Assembly: GCA_026413225.1 (NCBI GenBank) | Contig: CM048575.1 | Span: 5,050,001-5,114,000 of the forward strand | Length of the DNA stretch: 64,000 nucleotides | Reading direction: 5' to 3' | Source of the DNA: Otis tarda | Lineage: Eukaryota > Chordata > Aves > Otidiformes > Otididae | Shown: one piece after another, positions 35,301-47,939 of the stretch | Layout of the letters: the number at the start of each line of letters is the position of its first letter | How positions within the stretch are numbered: position 1 is the stretch's first letter | Program-made: the position numbers and the translations under genes | The notes under the pieces: model-generated | Databases searched by the model: none | What the model was told of the DNA's origin: nothing | Seen by the model: the letters and a program-made list of their open reading frames with translations, nothing else

Positions 35301-36849
35301 TTCTCACTGTTCCGTTCGTTTATACGTGGACGTGTTTCTGAGAAGCCACAACTTATCTAGTCCCCCTTTCCTGTGAATGAGGAGTTTAAAATTGTTTCTT
35401 CCAGTGTTCATTATTTTGCGCTTGTCTATACTAGTAGCTAATGGAGTTGTGTTGCAGAAGACTCGCAGCTGGATATGACAGTCAGAACCAGATGTTCACA
35501 CCCTAGGCCAGACACAGCTGTTTCTCTGAGCCGGCAAGGGATGTAGAACAAGTAACTGCAGAGACAGCAAGCCTGAAAAAAATCTAAGGTAATCAGGCTG
35601 AAGATGCCTGGAGATTTAGGCCATCTGGAAGATTGCCAGAGGGCTATTTATTTTGATGTCTACACCTGCTGAATGGGAATGCTTTGTGTGAACTCGAAGC
35701 TTTAAGTGATACTGTCTCTCTCTCCCTTTTTCAGCACTCCACTCCCTCTAGGCAGTGTTGCTTGATTGATAAATTGTGCCCTACAACTTAGGTTTGTTTT
35801 CTTTCAAAAAAAAAAGCCCCTGAAACTTATCTTGTTTCCTGTCTATTGATGAGGATGGAAGGAAAGGACTGCAGTACTGGAGAACAGAAAGAGAACACAG
35901 TGTGATAAACTTGCCCCTTGGAGGGTTAAATTCTGAAGGCAGTGTGATCTGCTAGAGGTGTTATGAACCACTGGAACAATTTTCTTTGCCCCGTTTATAG
36001 CGAATTGGGAGAGGAATTTGCATAAGCTTTCTACCTACTGTTCTATGCACACTACACCTTCGCGTGCTTAGTGTAACCGATTTATCCCCCAATGCCCCGT
36101 CTGAGGCTGAGCCCTGCTGACGTGCAATCCCCTCTACAGACAGAATGTGCCTGCGTTGCTACCATCTTGAAAGCTCTTGGGATTTTTATTTTACAAAAAG
36201 TTTTGGTGTTGATAGTGGTGATAAGCATTTGATTAGGATGATTTCTCAGAGCCAAGCCAGAATTTTTGGACAAACAAGACCAAGAGGATCAGAGATAGGA
36301 GGACCACTATCTTAAAAGTTGTTTACAGGCTAGAGGTCTCTCAGAAGACGCTGGTTTCCCCAAGTCCCTGTGAGTCCCTGTCCTTCCTTGTTTTGCTTTA
36401 CTTGCACACACGGCTTTTGCTTTACATCTTTATCTCTTTATTTCAACCCATGAGTTTTCAAACCGTTACTCTTCTGAATCTTTCCTCCATTCCACTGGGG
36501 GAGAGTGAGTGAGCGAGCAGCTGTGTGTGCTGAGCTGCCTGCCAAGGTTAAACTGCGTCATGTCCCAAAGGCAATAGTCAATTCAGTGCATTATCTAAAA
36601 ATGCACCCTAGTTCTCTCAATTTCCCCACCGTTGCCGAAGGATACAGTGGATATCCTAACCTTATTCTTACGGAATATCTGTTTCTTAACTTGACCCAGA
36701 TAGTGGAAAAACTGATGCGTTATGCTATGATGCTTTGCCAGAGGAAGGAGATACAGTTTTTCTTTGATAATTTATTTGGTTTCCATTACCAGATAGGTGA
36801 ACTACAGGGAGTACTCAAGCTGACACCCTTGAAGGACACCAGATTTTAA
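32301..36849. other. No gene recognised; unique sequence
   Basis: About 4.5 kb of unique sequence with T runs at 32475-32484 and 33021-33031. A frame at 36505-36849 on plus (first ATG at 36601) ends close to an AATAAA-containing word. It has no recognisable domain and lies in AT-rich DNA, so I do not call it a gene. No LTR or LINE recognised. Confidence 0.4.
34682..34711. repeat. 15-bp perfect tandem duplication
   Basis: GAGTCCTAGAAACCT occurs twice in direct succession (34682-34696 and 34697-34711). Local slippage-type duplication. Confidence 0.92.
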
Positions 36850-37200
36850 AACAAATAAAAGGAGATCTACACTGTGTTATAAGCAATAATCAATAATTAA
36901 AAGCCTTGTTAAAGTATTGCTGAAGAGTACTTCAGAAGAAAAGTAGTTATACTGCATTTCATGGTTAATTCAATGTCAATTAGCTGATTGTTAACTTCCC
37001 TCCAGCTAAATCTTGTTCAGCACAGAGAAGAGAAATCAAAAGCATTCTAGCTTTAACAAGCCTAGTGTTTCAATCATTCATCTCTGCCCGCAGGCTCAAA
37101 ATCAATGTCAACAGACGTTTCATTGCAATTTTATCATCCATTTCTGCATGTCACTGTTTTCTTGACTGCCCTGATTGTCCCTGAAAACCGTCTGTGGGAA
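36850..37200. promoter_or_regulatory. Candidate conserved non-coding element
   Basis: Unique AT-rich block with TTAATTCAATGTCAATTAGC (homeodomain), AGCTGATTGTTAAC and TGTCAA/TGATTG words of PBX/MEIS type, CAATCATTCATC, and TTTCATTGCAATTTTATC (C/EBP- or POU-like). It has no reading frame and no repeat identity. It lies immediately upstream of the CpG-rich, TCC-repeat block at 37.3-37.6 kb. Confidence 0.33.
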
Positions 37201-37299
37201 TCGGAATTCATCTTGAGCAGAAAGCTGAACAGGCTGCACTCGCACTTCTATAACTCGCGGCTGAGTTCCCTTTCATCTAGGTAATGACAGTGCTGGTGT

Positions 37300-37468
37300 C
37301 CGCCCGAACTTCCTGGCCGGCCCAGTGCACCTCTCTCCCGTGGAAAGGCCGCGGGAAGCTCCCACCCGTCCGCTGCGGCCAGCAGCCCGCCCGCGCCGGC
37401 GGCCTTTCAGCACCGCGGACAGCGCCCAGCCCCGCCGACGGCCCTTCAGCACCGCGGACAGCGCCCGG
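37300..37468. other. Short CpG-rich block
   Basis: Locally very GC- and CpG-rich sequence (CCGCGGG, GCGGCC, CCGCGCCGGCGG words) between AT-rich flanks, running directly into the 39-bp duplication and the TCC tract. It could be a small CpG island or promoter, but no exon or splice pattern is apparent. Confidence 0.35.
37402..37467. repeat. 39-bp tandem duplication
   Basis: The segment TTCAGCACCGCGGACAGCGC recurs at 37406 and 37445, a period of 39 bp, i.e. 1.7 copies. Because 39 is divisible by three, every frame reads a 13-residue repeat. That is a consequence of the period and is no evidence of coding. Confidence 0.9.
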
Positions 37469-37572
37469 TCCTCCTCCTCCTCCTCCTCCTCCTCCTCCTC
37501 CTCCTCCTCCTCCTCCTCCTCCTCCTCCTCCTCCTCCTCCTCCTCCTCCTCCTCCTCCTCCTCCTCCTCCTC
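37469..37572 (+). repeat. (TCC)n trinucleotide tract, about 104 bp
   Basis: An uninterrupted run of about 34-35 TCC units. The plus strand is pure pyrimidine and the minus strand pure purine (GGA). Homopurine-homopyrimidine mirror repeats of this length can form triplex (H-DNA). Long frames through it read poly-Ser, poly-Pro or poly-Leu on plus and poly-Glu, poly-Gly or poly-Arg on minus, and should not be taken as genes. Its purity suggests it is young or length-polymorphic. Confidence 0.97.
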
Positions 37573-40500
37573 GGGCTCCAGCCGAGCAGCCCTTTGCAGC
37601 GCGGGCAGGGGCGGATTTCTCTTCAAGCGTGAAGAAAGGGAAGGGTGCTAGGCACAAGAGTTTTTCTACCTACGTGGGCTTGCATTGCCCGTGGAAAATA
37701 GCATCAAAAGTAACAGGTCACCACATCACATTTCTAAGATAACGCAGACATTCCCCTTTGCTTCACAATGACGTCACTAAGTGTGAGATTCACTTCCATG
37801 AAAAGTATCAAGAACAAGAGTTAGGCTGGAGTCTGAGGTCAGACACTAGTGGTGCTTAGGTCTTGTCTAGCCATTACAGAACTTGAACTGATAGCAGGCT
37901 GCCTTCCACCTGAAATCAGAGTATCTGCTGCACTCATAATACTCATACCACTGTTGTCTGCTCTTCACATCAAGTGAAACCATCCGTCACAAGACAGAGC
38001 CACTGTCTTCACAGGAGTTTTTAAGGTTTTGCTCCCAGTTTTGGATGTTGCTTTCCAGGAGTTACAAACAGATAGCATTTGACTTGGAGCTATCTGCACC
38101 ACTGTGTCTCCTGCCTTTAGTCTCTGTGGCAGAATTCTTCCTGGAGCATTGCACTATATTTTTCCTCATTTAAATTCTGTCTGAAAAACTTGCTGTTGTG
38201 ACACCCACAGTATGATATTCAGTAGTACTGCCTGTTCTTTTGATTTAAAAAATATAATAGACAAAACTAGTTTGTATCCTTATGAGTCACCTACACGTCT
38301 AGTTGCTAGAGTTCTTTTATTCCTTCATTCATTCTCTCTGTCGTGACTAAGAGTTAGACAGGGTGTTTGTGGACATGCGGGTCTCTATGATATGCCTAGC
38401 AAGATGTGCATCAGTTCATTCTAACAGGAGATAGATGCGAATTACCAGAATTGGATCTGTATGTGTCTCTTCCCTGTTTTGGGGGCGTTGGCTGGCGTTG
38501 GGTTTTTGTTGGTTGTGAGATTTTTAAGGGAGGGAGAGGGTGTTGAGTTTTTTTAAAAGTAACCTTTCGACTCGAGTGGTTTGCCCCTCTCTTTTTCCCC
38601 CTCAAAAAATAAGCTCATGGACAATACCGTGAGTATCAGCTTTACTTGTGTGATGTACTTGAAAAACAAATTCTAGCAACATTGTTATAGATGCCTAAAC
38701 GTGTGAGGGCTATGGAATTACTACCCTTGAAATGACCTCTGGTTTGCGTTCAGATAGGAGCTTCATTTTCAGTGTTATTTTAGATAATGTTTTAGACTTT
38801 AGATTTGTTTCTAGCTCACAGTGACCCAAATATTTAGTTCCAGTTACTCTTGCCCTTATCGTTATTTTTGTGAAAAAACTTAGTAGTTTTTTTCTCAGGA
38901 ACCAGTAGCTGGCCATGGAGAAAAGGTTATGTCATACTAGTGTGCTGCTCATGAATACAGTGAATTAATGTGGATTTATAAAAAAGAGAAATCTTTATTT
39001 TTTTCCAGCTGAGATGTCTTTCTTCCTGATGGGGATTCATTCTGTTCCCCTTTCCCCGTGTTCAGTTTGAAACTGTTGTCGTCAAACATCTACTAGGCAG
39101 CCTAGCAAAAGCAGACCAAAGATAGGATTGACCTACTCACAGCTCAGTTCAGCAATAACTTCACTGGAAAAATTTGTATCAGAAGGTGAGGCAGACTTAA
39201 CCTGAAAAAAATAAATTATTGGCCCGTTAGGGTAGGATGTACATATTCTCAGTGTGTATTATACTTACACTTTTGAACGAACTGATTCACTTTTAGGGTC
39301 TGTGGCTTTCTGCTTACTTGTTTCAGGAACAGAGTGTGCCAGCACCTGGTGAGAAGAGTGGAGTCATGGTCGTCACCCTTAATGCAGGAATTGGTTCTTC
39401 AGCCGTTATCCTCATTCACCTTGGACAAAATGACTCAGTGAAACAATGTGATCTAAATCTGCTCTCCAAGATTAGGAGAAACTTGACATCTGTCAAGGCA
39501 GCATTTGGTCAGTGTTGCTACCGAGATAAATGGGAGCCAAGCCAACAACACTGAGGTTATATCCCCGGCTCAGAGATGTTTGCTAACACTGACACAATGC
39601 CTATGGATCAGATAGAAGTTTTAGAAGTTAATTAATTTTGATAGAGGGCAGGAGGCCCACTCTGTTGCTCCAGTTTGTGTCATGTTGTTGGGGAGGCATC
39701 TGCAGAGAGGCAAAATAAAGGATGGCCCAAACAAGCGCACATAAGTTACACCGCTTGTGTCTGAAGGGCTGAATTCTACAGTTGGTCTTCTAAAAGTTTT
39801 GAACGTATTTGCCATTGAATTTCTGATTCTGTTTTCCCAATTTTGCTGCTGATCCGGTGGTCGCTTTTGTGACACTTCTGTTTCAGTGGGACCCCTGAGA
39901 ACAGTGATGCTGAGGAAAAGTCCATTTCAGGTACCTGCTACTCAGCGGGTCCTTCGTCACGGAACTAGTTTTCTCTACTTCTTCCTTTTCTTTTTTTTTT
40001 TTAAGAGAATAGATGCTTTCCTTCCTGTCACAGTAAGGTATTGTTGCCATAATAAAGCTTTGCTTTTGTGCTGCGGTTCCATGCTGCCTTTCCTTTGCTT
40101 TTGGACATTTTGCTTGACCCCCTCTCAGATGTTGTTCTCCTTTCTTCCCATGTTAGAGTCAGAGGTAAGCATGGACCATGAGAGTTCCAGCGCAAGGAGG
40201 CTTTATGGCTTCATGAGGCATGATATGTAAATTCACATACCGGTGTCTGACCCTAGAGTCAAACAGGAGTTCGGAATGGGAAACAGGACAGATAGGCTTC
40301 TGATTGCTTTGGTTCAAGAAAAATCCTTTGCCACAGAATTTTTGTGAAGTACATACAGCTAACATTAACGGTCTACGCTAAACTGTGCTGTGTGATATTG
40401 GGGATTAGAGCTAAAGCAAAGTTTCTGGCTCTTCCCAAGGACCTGTTCTGTTGGATAGCAGATTTCTTTCAGGCTACAAAACATCAAGGTTGTGTGTTGT

Positions 40501-41919
40501 ACTGGGTCTCCAGTTACACCATGCATATGAACCAGGCTACTGGTATTCAGCCTTTAGAACTGGGGGTAGGGGATGGTGGGGAGGACAGCACAGACTGGAG
40601 GCTGCTGTTTCCTCCTTAGAGAGAAACAAGATGTGTGACGTAGCCCCTATCTCTCTGAAAACATGAATGCACGTTATCAAGGTTGTAGCAGCAGCAATAA
40701 TGGGACAGGGCTGACGGGGAGGGAGTAGACATGAGCCATGAGGCAAAGGCAGGGGCAAGGGAAGAGTATGACTTGACCAATGCAGTTCTTGGTTTTTTTC
40801 TTCATGAAACACTGATCTTCTCTAGGTCATTTCACAAACATTCCTTCACTGGAACAGCATTGCACCTAAACCTGATCCTGTGAGCATATGATACTTCCTT
40901 TAGTTTTCCTGATAATTGTTTTCCAGTACAGCATCTCAGTTCAAACTGTGTCTGCATCTTCTTTGTCAGGAGATGCTTCTGGTGTTTATAGAACTGTGCA
41001 GAACCTAGCAGGGTGGGAACCAGGTGGCTGGGCCTACAAGCGCCACCGGAGTACCAGCAATACCAATGAAGTGACCCAAGTTTCATTGTCAGAATTCCAT
41101 TTCTCCCTGATTCTGTCTCAGAAACGGCTAAAATCAAGGCTTCTTTCAAGAGCTTATGCTGAGAAAAAGCTGAAAGTGCAACAGTGAAAAAAAAAAAAAA
41201 AAAAATAACACCAGAAGACTCCAAAATTCATAAATGTTTTTCCTCAGGAAGACACCAATGCTGCTGCTATCAGTGAAACCAGCAGTTTGCCCAGCACTTG
41301 ATACTGCATCGACCTCTCTGTGGGCACACATCTATATCTTCGTGCAAACAGATCAAAATGAGTATTTGTTTTTCTAGTATGAACTTTTAAAAAGAAAGAA
41401 CCAGTCCTGTGTGGAAAGACGTTTGTGTGAGCTGAAAAACCAGTCCTCCCTTTTTGGGTTCTGAGAAGTGGGGTTTTCGGTGCAGGAAGGCGATTCTTGT
41501 CTCCTAGGGTCTCTTTCTTTCGGGGCAACAACCAACTTCTTTAATCTAAATTAGCTGATGATAAAGAAAATGAAACACTCTGGGAAAAGTTCTGAGGGAA
41601 ACAAAAAGAGGGGAAGAAAAAAAGATCTTCTGAAAAAACCTGAAACTTTTTAGAATAAAATAATATTCTCCTATTTAGATTTTCCAATTTCTGGGACTTC
41701 TGGGCTAAAAAAAAAAAGTGCCTTTTCCTATTAAGAAAATTGTTTTCACTTCCCTGCAATAAACAGAGTTCTGTTTCTAATGATGGAATAAGCTGAGTGT
41801 AGCTGCTGAGCAGCTGGAGTGGGGATCCAGCTATCGGTGCGTCACTAGCTGAATGTGATTTGAGATGCAGTTTGCTTTTCTGTATCTCAGATCTCAGGGC
41901 TAAACCACAAACTGTACAT
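37573..41919. other. No gene recognised; unique sequence
   Basis: Unique sequence with T- or A-rich tracts (39989-40001, 41187-41205). Frames at 39318-39554 and 40888-41187 on plus have no recognisable domain. No mobile element identified. Confidence 0.42.
41187..41205 (+). repeat. A19 homopolymer
   Basis: Nineteen consecutive A following AAAGTGCAACAGTG. It could be a retrocopy tail, but no gene-like body or AATAAA signal precedes it within the expected distance. Confidence 0.9.
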
Positions 41920-42340
41920 GACACAACTAAATTAATATTTAAAAATAATTACTTGCTGCCTGAAGGTAAACAGAAAAAGGGTAAATAATTGATAGCACTG
42001 GGACTGCCACACTGTAAGTCTGCTGAGCGTTTATGATGTGCTGTGAAGGTTCAAAGGGATTGCTCATCTGCTGCCTCTGAAGGAGGGTTTTTGCTAATCA
42101 TTCCAGGGCTTGTTTTGTCAGCCAGCAAGGTTTGCAGAGTTTGAAGCACCAGAATAGAATGCCAGCTTAATTTAGGCAAATCTCTAACTTAATTTACTAA
42201 CTTTCCTTCCAAGATTTGCATTGTAAATGATAAGGTGGTTTTCATATGTATTTTTTTTTTAATCCCATCAACATCTGAAGAGAAATTTCATATGGTCTGC
42301 TGTCAAGAATGTGGAGTAACTTGCATTTAAGGAGTACTTA
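41920..42340. promoter_or_regulatory. Candidate conserved non-coding element
   Basis: AT-rich unique block. It has AAATTAATATTTAAAAATAA and GGTAAACAG (FOX core GTAAACA near 41966), AATTGATAG, GGTTCAAAGGGATTG near 42048 (TCF/LEF- or nuclear-receptor-like), GCTAATCATTCC, and CATTGTAAATGATAAGG near 42220. No reading frame or repeat. Motif content suggests an enhancer; conservation untested. Confidence 0.28.
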
Positions 42341-45300
42341 CATAACGTGCCACCCTATGACCATACCTGTCTGCAGACCTTGGTGATGCCTTGATAGTTG
42401 GCAGCTGTTCTCTTTCCAGTGGTAAATATCCCTCCTGTCAGAGCTCAGCATCAGAATAGCCAGCGTTCAAAGTGGCAGATGACCGTAAAGAAAGGCCGGT
42501 GATTTAAAATTGATTCATTTTCTCCCATAGTCAGAAGGCTTCTTGTCCTGATTGTTGCTTTGATAGTTTGGGGTTTTTTTAAACTATTAAAAAAAAAAAA
42601 AAAAAAAAAAAAAGCTGCCTCCACACAGGACTTCACAGTTTTCTGGTGTGAAGCAAAGGATTAGAAAATACACTGGCAGTATATGGGGAGAATCAATAGC
42701 TGCAGCTCTGTGGTGTGTTTAAATAAGGTGCCATGCACCCCTGTGGGGCAGTGATCATTGGAGAAAGCTGTTTAAAAGAGAATTAAAACCACGCAGGTGC
42801 TAGGATCTTTCAGCAGTGGTACCTGGGCTATGTGATCAAGTGATTCCCGAAGCGTTATTTGTGATACATGGCTTGCTCGGTGCTAGGGATGGGAACGTGG
42901 GCTCTTGTCTCTGTGCCCACCCAGACCTTCAGGACTGGCAGCTCCTGAACGCCTGGGCTTCCATCACTTGAAAATTCAATCTGAGCTTTCATTTGGATCG
43001 TGCAAAAAAACTCAAATGCCGAACTAAGGTGTGCAAGCATGAGCGTCGTTTGAAGACGCGGTAGTTCTTACACTCTGTTGAACAGCAGTAGGGCTTTAAG
43101 TGGGATCCGTGGGACGTCTTCCAGCTGGTGCGCATCTGGAAGCGAACGGTAAGAACTGCTAAATAGAAAACACGATGTGCAAAGAGGGACTGGCAAAAAT
43201 ATGTTTTGTTCGGTCCAGAGAAGACAAATGGAGAATGGTAGAGCAGCCATCATGTGTGTAAAACGTTGTCGCAAAGAGGGGGGAGTACCCTGTTCTCTCG
43301 TATGGTTTTTATGATGAGAGAAGCTTAAACTGGGCTTTAGAGGGGAAGAGAGAGAAAAGCTTCTGATGGCAGAGACAGGTCACCGGCAGAGCAGATTGCT
43401 GGGGGGGCAGTGGAATCTCTGTCACTGGGAATTAACAACGCGTCGAACAAATATTGTGTATGGGGGATGATTTTAAGAGTATCTCAGTCCTGTCTGTCTT
43501 GCAGCCCTGGCAGTCCAGGGCTAAATAATTGAGATGTGAAGAAGCTGAGCGCTGAGTCTCAAGTCTGTGTATATCGAGTCCAAGCTGAGTGTCTGTCTGA
43601 AACCGATGAGGGGGAGTGAGGTTGCCAGTTTTCGTATTTTATCACCACTGTTGCAGCGTTTGGATATTCCTCTATGTCCTAGCTCCACAGTTCCTTATTT
43701 ACCTGAGAATCCCCGTTCTAATTGATAAAAATAATGCTATTTCTAGCCCTCGGGGTTTCGGAGGAGGGCCTGCAAGCGTGGCTGGCTGCAGCCGAGGGGC
43801 TCGGGAAGCAGGAGGCGGCACGTCTCTGATATGCTTTCATGATATCGCTGGTGGGGCAGGGAACTCCTGCTTTTTCATGCTTGGAGTTCCCAGTGCAACG
43901 AAAGGCACAACAACAAAAAAAAAAAAATCGAAAAAGCCTACTCTGAACTACGTTCCAACATTCAGGTCACCACCCTTCTCCTTTCTTCCCCACACCCAAG
44001 ACCACACACTTGCACTTGCACCTCCAGGCACGGCTGTCTGCCTGCCAGCACGGAGGAGGTTACCGATCTCATCGCGGGGCTGGTTATCTTTCAAAGAAAA
44101 ATGTCCTGAGAGAAACCCCAGGAGCTCAGCGGTGCAACCCCACCCCCTGCCACGGAGCATGGCCGCACTGAGCTGTGGAAAGAAATGCTTCTTTTCTTGT
44201 TGGGAAAGTGGCCAGTGGGTTTTATCGGAAGAAGCAGCTAGAGGCAGGTACTGGTTGTTAAAGTGTTTGCTGCTTCAAGGGAATGCGAAGCATGGGAGCA
44301 GACTGGGGCATCTCTGGCCAGTACCAGAATCATAGCGGCTAATTTCATTTTTCTTATCTTTCTCTGAAAAGTAATTTTATATTATTTGCAGGAGCGTTTT
44401 GTGAGAGCCAGGCCTTTGTTGTATTACCAGCTTGAGGAGCAGGAAAATGGGGATTCTTTCTCGAACGCTGGTGTGACAAGCCCAGGCCAGACGCAGGACC
44501 AGATACAGCTGATAGCAGCTGGTAGCCGGGTGGCCCCGGGTGCTCAGCCCTTCCGCTGGCTCTGCGGGAGCTTGCGGCTCCCAGTGGGATGTCAGTTTTT
44601 AGCTTGTCATCTCTGCTCTTTGATGTCTCTCGAAGAAAGTCGCTACTGAGGTGTTCAGAACAGCTACTGAGTCAGACCGGAGGGTCAGTCCACTTTTCCC
44701 ACAGCTGGCCCAGCCAGGTCTGTGTTTGACACCCATAACACGTCTGACGTGGCTGGCAGGCGCTGGCCAAGCCAGAGCTTCCCCAGGATGCAGTTTCCAT
44801 TTATTTCCTGGCACATTTTACCTCCCGCGTGGGCAGTGCCACCCCCCTGTAAGTATCGATAGATCCACCCGGAACGGGACAAGAGCTGACTGTCTGGGCG
44901 CGGATGTTTTCCCTTCTGCTTAGCAGCAATGAGGAATGATTTCTAAACTGGGCACTAAGTACTGGACAAGACTGGTCCTTCTTCAGCAAGGTCCCATCTG
45001 ATCAGCCTATGGTGAAGGAAGAGCCTTCCTCCCTTTATTGTGAGTAGATCTTGAATGCAGGGATGCTTTTTGACATTTCCATCAACTGCCAAAATAATTT
45101 CTGCAAAGGATTTCAATCTGAAGCAGTAAGGTGACGTTCTTGTTCTTCTCTGGCTCATAAGCGCAGATATTTAAAATTCAGTCTTTTCTAGGAACTCACT
45201 ATCAGCAGTGCTTGCTCGTGGTAGATATTACAGACACGGAGGAAATTGTGCTTTAAAAAAGAAAAACAAATGGGAAATTTGCAGAAGGCATTAGGCTCTT

Positions 45301-47939
45301 TAAAAAACTGCTGCATTTTGCAGGACTGGTAACATTATTTCAGTCAAAAATTAATATCTCTGGGAATAGCTACTGGGCTGAACACTACATTGGTTTATCT
45401 TGAATAGGGACGTTATTTAATTTTTAATTGGCATTTCTACAAACAGTGAACGATACCGCTAATGGGAATTTTGCTTGACTCTAGGACAGCTCTGCCAGGG
45501 TTGTAATTTGGTGTATTATGAGGTTGGTCCTGCAGAAGGGACAGTGGCTACTGAGCGTTGATTGAATCAAAAACTAAAAGCTGTCACCTTGAAGAGAACT
45601 TGTCTTGGAAACATCGAGGCTTTTGGAGGAGCTGTGAAGCCGCCATCCCAGTTCAGCTTCCAGAGAATGCGGTAATACATGCAATAAAGAGATTTTGCTA
45701 GTGAAATACCCACTTGTGAACTGTTCATGGGTGTAAGAAAAATGGATCTGAGGTCTTGCCACCTGAATTCCCTTCCTCTCCCTCAGCAGGTTATCAGCAT
45801 GAAAACAGGAAATGAATTGGACACCATTAATAAAACATGAAGCCTTCGTGTTCAGGCTGTGTGCTCTGTCGTTCAGGTGTAGAAGACACTGTGTGAGAAG
45901 GAAACAGGAGTCAAATCCACAAGTTCATTTACTCTTTTTAACTACACAGCAAACTTTGGCTCAGGCTCGGAACTAAACCTTTCTTTTCTTCCCCTGAATT
46001 TACTGAAAAGCTTTTAAACCCTCATACAGAAATCCTGAAGGCTTGTTACTGAACTGTGAGTAGTCTTCCAGAACACAAAAGGTTTTCCTAATAGATTTCA
46101 CCAATAATTAGATATTGCCAATCCTGGTTTTTACTCAAAAGTCTCTTTCACTGTGATGTAAATTTTTAGACCTTGTTTTTGTGCATTTGCTTTTGGAGCT
46201 GTTCCCATGGCGCAGATATTTTTTCCTGTGCTAGATGCCCCTTTTTTTTTTTTGGCAGCTGCTTATGTTTGTGATTTGAGGAATGTCCCAAGGTAGGTAC
46301 CTTGCTCCCTTCTGGGGACTCATTTTGCTAAAGGGGAATGTATGATTCACCTGTCTCACAAGAATGTTGTTCTCCACCAAAGAACAAAGGATTAGCCTCA
46401 AAGAACAGAGGTCTAGATGAAGTAGACTGAAAGACCCCCCCTGCACCGCCACCTTTTCTGTCTGTATTTTAAAACCATCTCATGAAAGCTTATGGTCACA
46501 GCAGGATACAGCCCAAGGATGAGAACTCGCAAACCTGTTATGAAAAAGTCCTGGGAACAGAAGCAGAAGACCCGGTTCAGCCAGACAAAGAGGCCTTCTG
46601 CAGCTATAATAAAGGCTTGTTTTGCTCTATGGGGGAGTTTAATTGCAGAATACTTAGCATAGGTGAATCATAAGGAGCCTAACCATAGGAAGAGGTTAAC
46701 CACAGTTATAGGAAAGATTCATCTGAGGGTAGAATAAACAAGTTCTCGGTGGGAAGAAACCAGAAGACTCTCCTCAGCTGTGGACAGGCCCACTCCTGAA
46801 ACTCAAAGGTCAAGTTGCGAGTCCAAAGCAGGAATTCCCCTCCTGACCTTGGGTAGTTCTTTTAGGAAAGAGCCACGTACAAGGTCAGGTGGAGAGATAA
46901 GATGTTTATTGGCAGTGGGAATTTTTGTCAGGCTGCTGTGGCTGGAACCACCAGTTCATCTCCCACGGGAGACAGTGCTTCATAGTAAGGTCTACCGCAA
47001 CTGTACGTGTAACCTGGGGATTAGTAGGGCTTCCATATTTTTGAACAAACTGGTGCGTTCTCACTGTGAAATAAATGTGCAAGCACTGCTTCCTGGATCC
47101 TGTCAGTCTCCTAGAGGTTTTAGGCCAGGTCCAAATTCCTTTAATTATTTCTGTTTAGTCTCCTCCGAAAGAACCTGTTTGCTGGATGTACCTCTTGTTT
47201 AATTCCTGAAATGCAGAGGTAAAACCTCAAACTAGGTGAGAAGCGTGGACAGTGAGACAATCCACGTTCGGCAAAGTTACGAATTCAGTGTTGTAGTTCA
47301 ACTCAATTAAACATAATTTTCTTGGCTGCCATCTACAAGTTTGATGATAGGAAATTGGATTTGACTCATTACAATACCAAGGGGCAGTTTGGTGAATGTA
47401 CACTTTCAGCCAAAATCATTAGTCAGCTAACAGAGCAGAGTTGTGTTTTCATTGACGTTTACGTTACCGTTTGGTTTACTCGGTTTTGCTGCCTGGCTCC
47501 ATCCATAACGAGTGCAGCCAAGCTCTAATTCTCAACTGTTTGAGGTTATTCGGTCTCGTCTGAGATACGCCAGACAATTCACTGGGCAATATTCAAAGCA
47601 TTAGTGAGGTTAATTCTAATTGCACAGAAGGATCTATAGTAACATTTCTGTTTCAGCACATTTTTTGTTACTTGGGGTTTAAGCCGTATGAATTGTTTTT
47701 CTACATGATTGCATTTCTGCTGTCGGAATGTCTAAATATGAAATAGTAAAATTACTATAGAATAGTTCACATGGCAGAGAACTGATACTCCTTTGGTTGT
47801 GTCAGAATATTTTGGAAAAATTCTGAGCCCTCAGAATGACAATCTAAAAAAAAAACCCCAAAAAAGTCAAAACCATTCTTTTCCCTCAGAAACGCCCGTT
47901 TCCACTGTTCCCATCCCGCTCTAGCCAGTACTTAGACCG
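42341..47939. other. No gene recognised; unique sequence
   Basis: No exon supported in about 5.6 kb. The longest plus frame (43616-44335) has no domain. Pure A tracts occur near 42589 and 43914-43926 and a T run near 46242-46253. The stretch 46480-47210 has scattered AATAAA and TATA-like words reminiscent of an LTR, but no paired copy or conserved terminus was found. Confidence 0.4.
42589..42613 (+). repeat. A25 homopolymer
   Basis: Twenty-five consecutive A, preceded at 42574-42580 by a T7 run. No recognisable retroposed gene precedes it. Probably a simple mononucleotide repeat. Confidence 0.92.

Noticed and set aside
36505-36849. 114-codon plus frame ending near an AATAAA-containing word
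   Set aside because: First ATG only at 36601; no recognised family; length is within chance expectation for this composition.
37273-37742. Long poly-Ser, poly-Pro, poly-Glu, poly-Gly and poly-Arg frames on both strands
   Set aside because: They are translations of the (TCC)n tract and the 39-bp repeat; frames open on both strands at once are expected there.
43616-44335. 239-codon plus-strand frame with a hydrophobic start
   Set aside because: The first residues look membrane-like, but the rest is low-information sequence through a poly-A tract (poly-Lys) and has no known domain. The frame begins at a non-ATG codon.
44640-44745. Possible ancient amniote repeat around ACTGAGTCAGACCGGAGGGT
   Set aside because: The wording is reminiscent of a repeat starting 'gggtcagaccaaaggtccat', but divergence is too high to call by eye.
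46480-47210. Possible solo LTR of an endogenous retrovirus
   Set aside because: Scattered TATA-like and AATAAA words only; no TG...CA termini, target-site duplication, second copy or retroviral frame could be identified.
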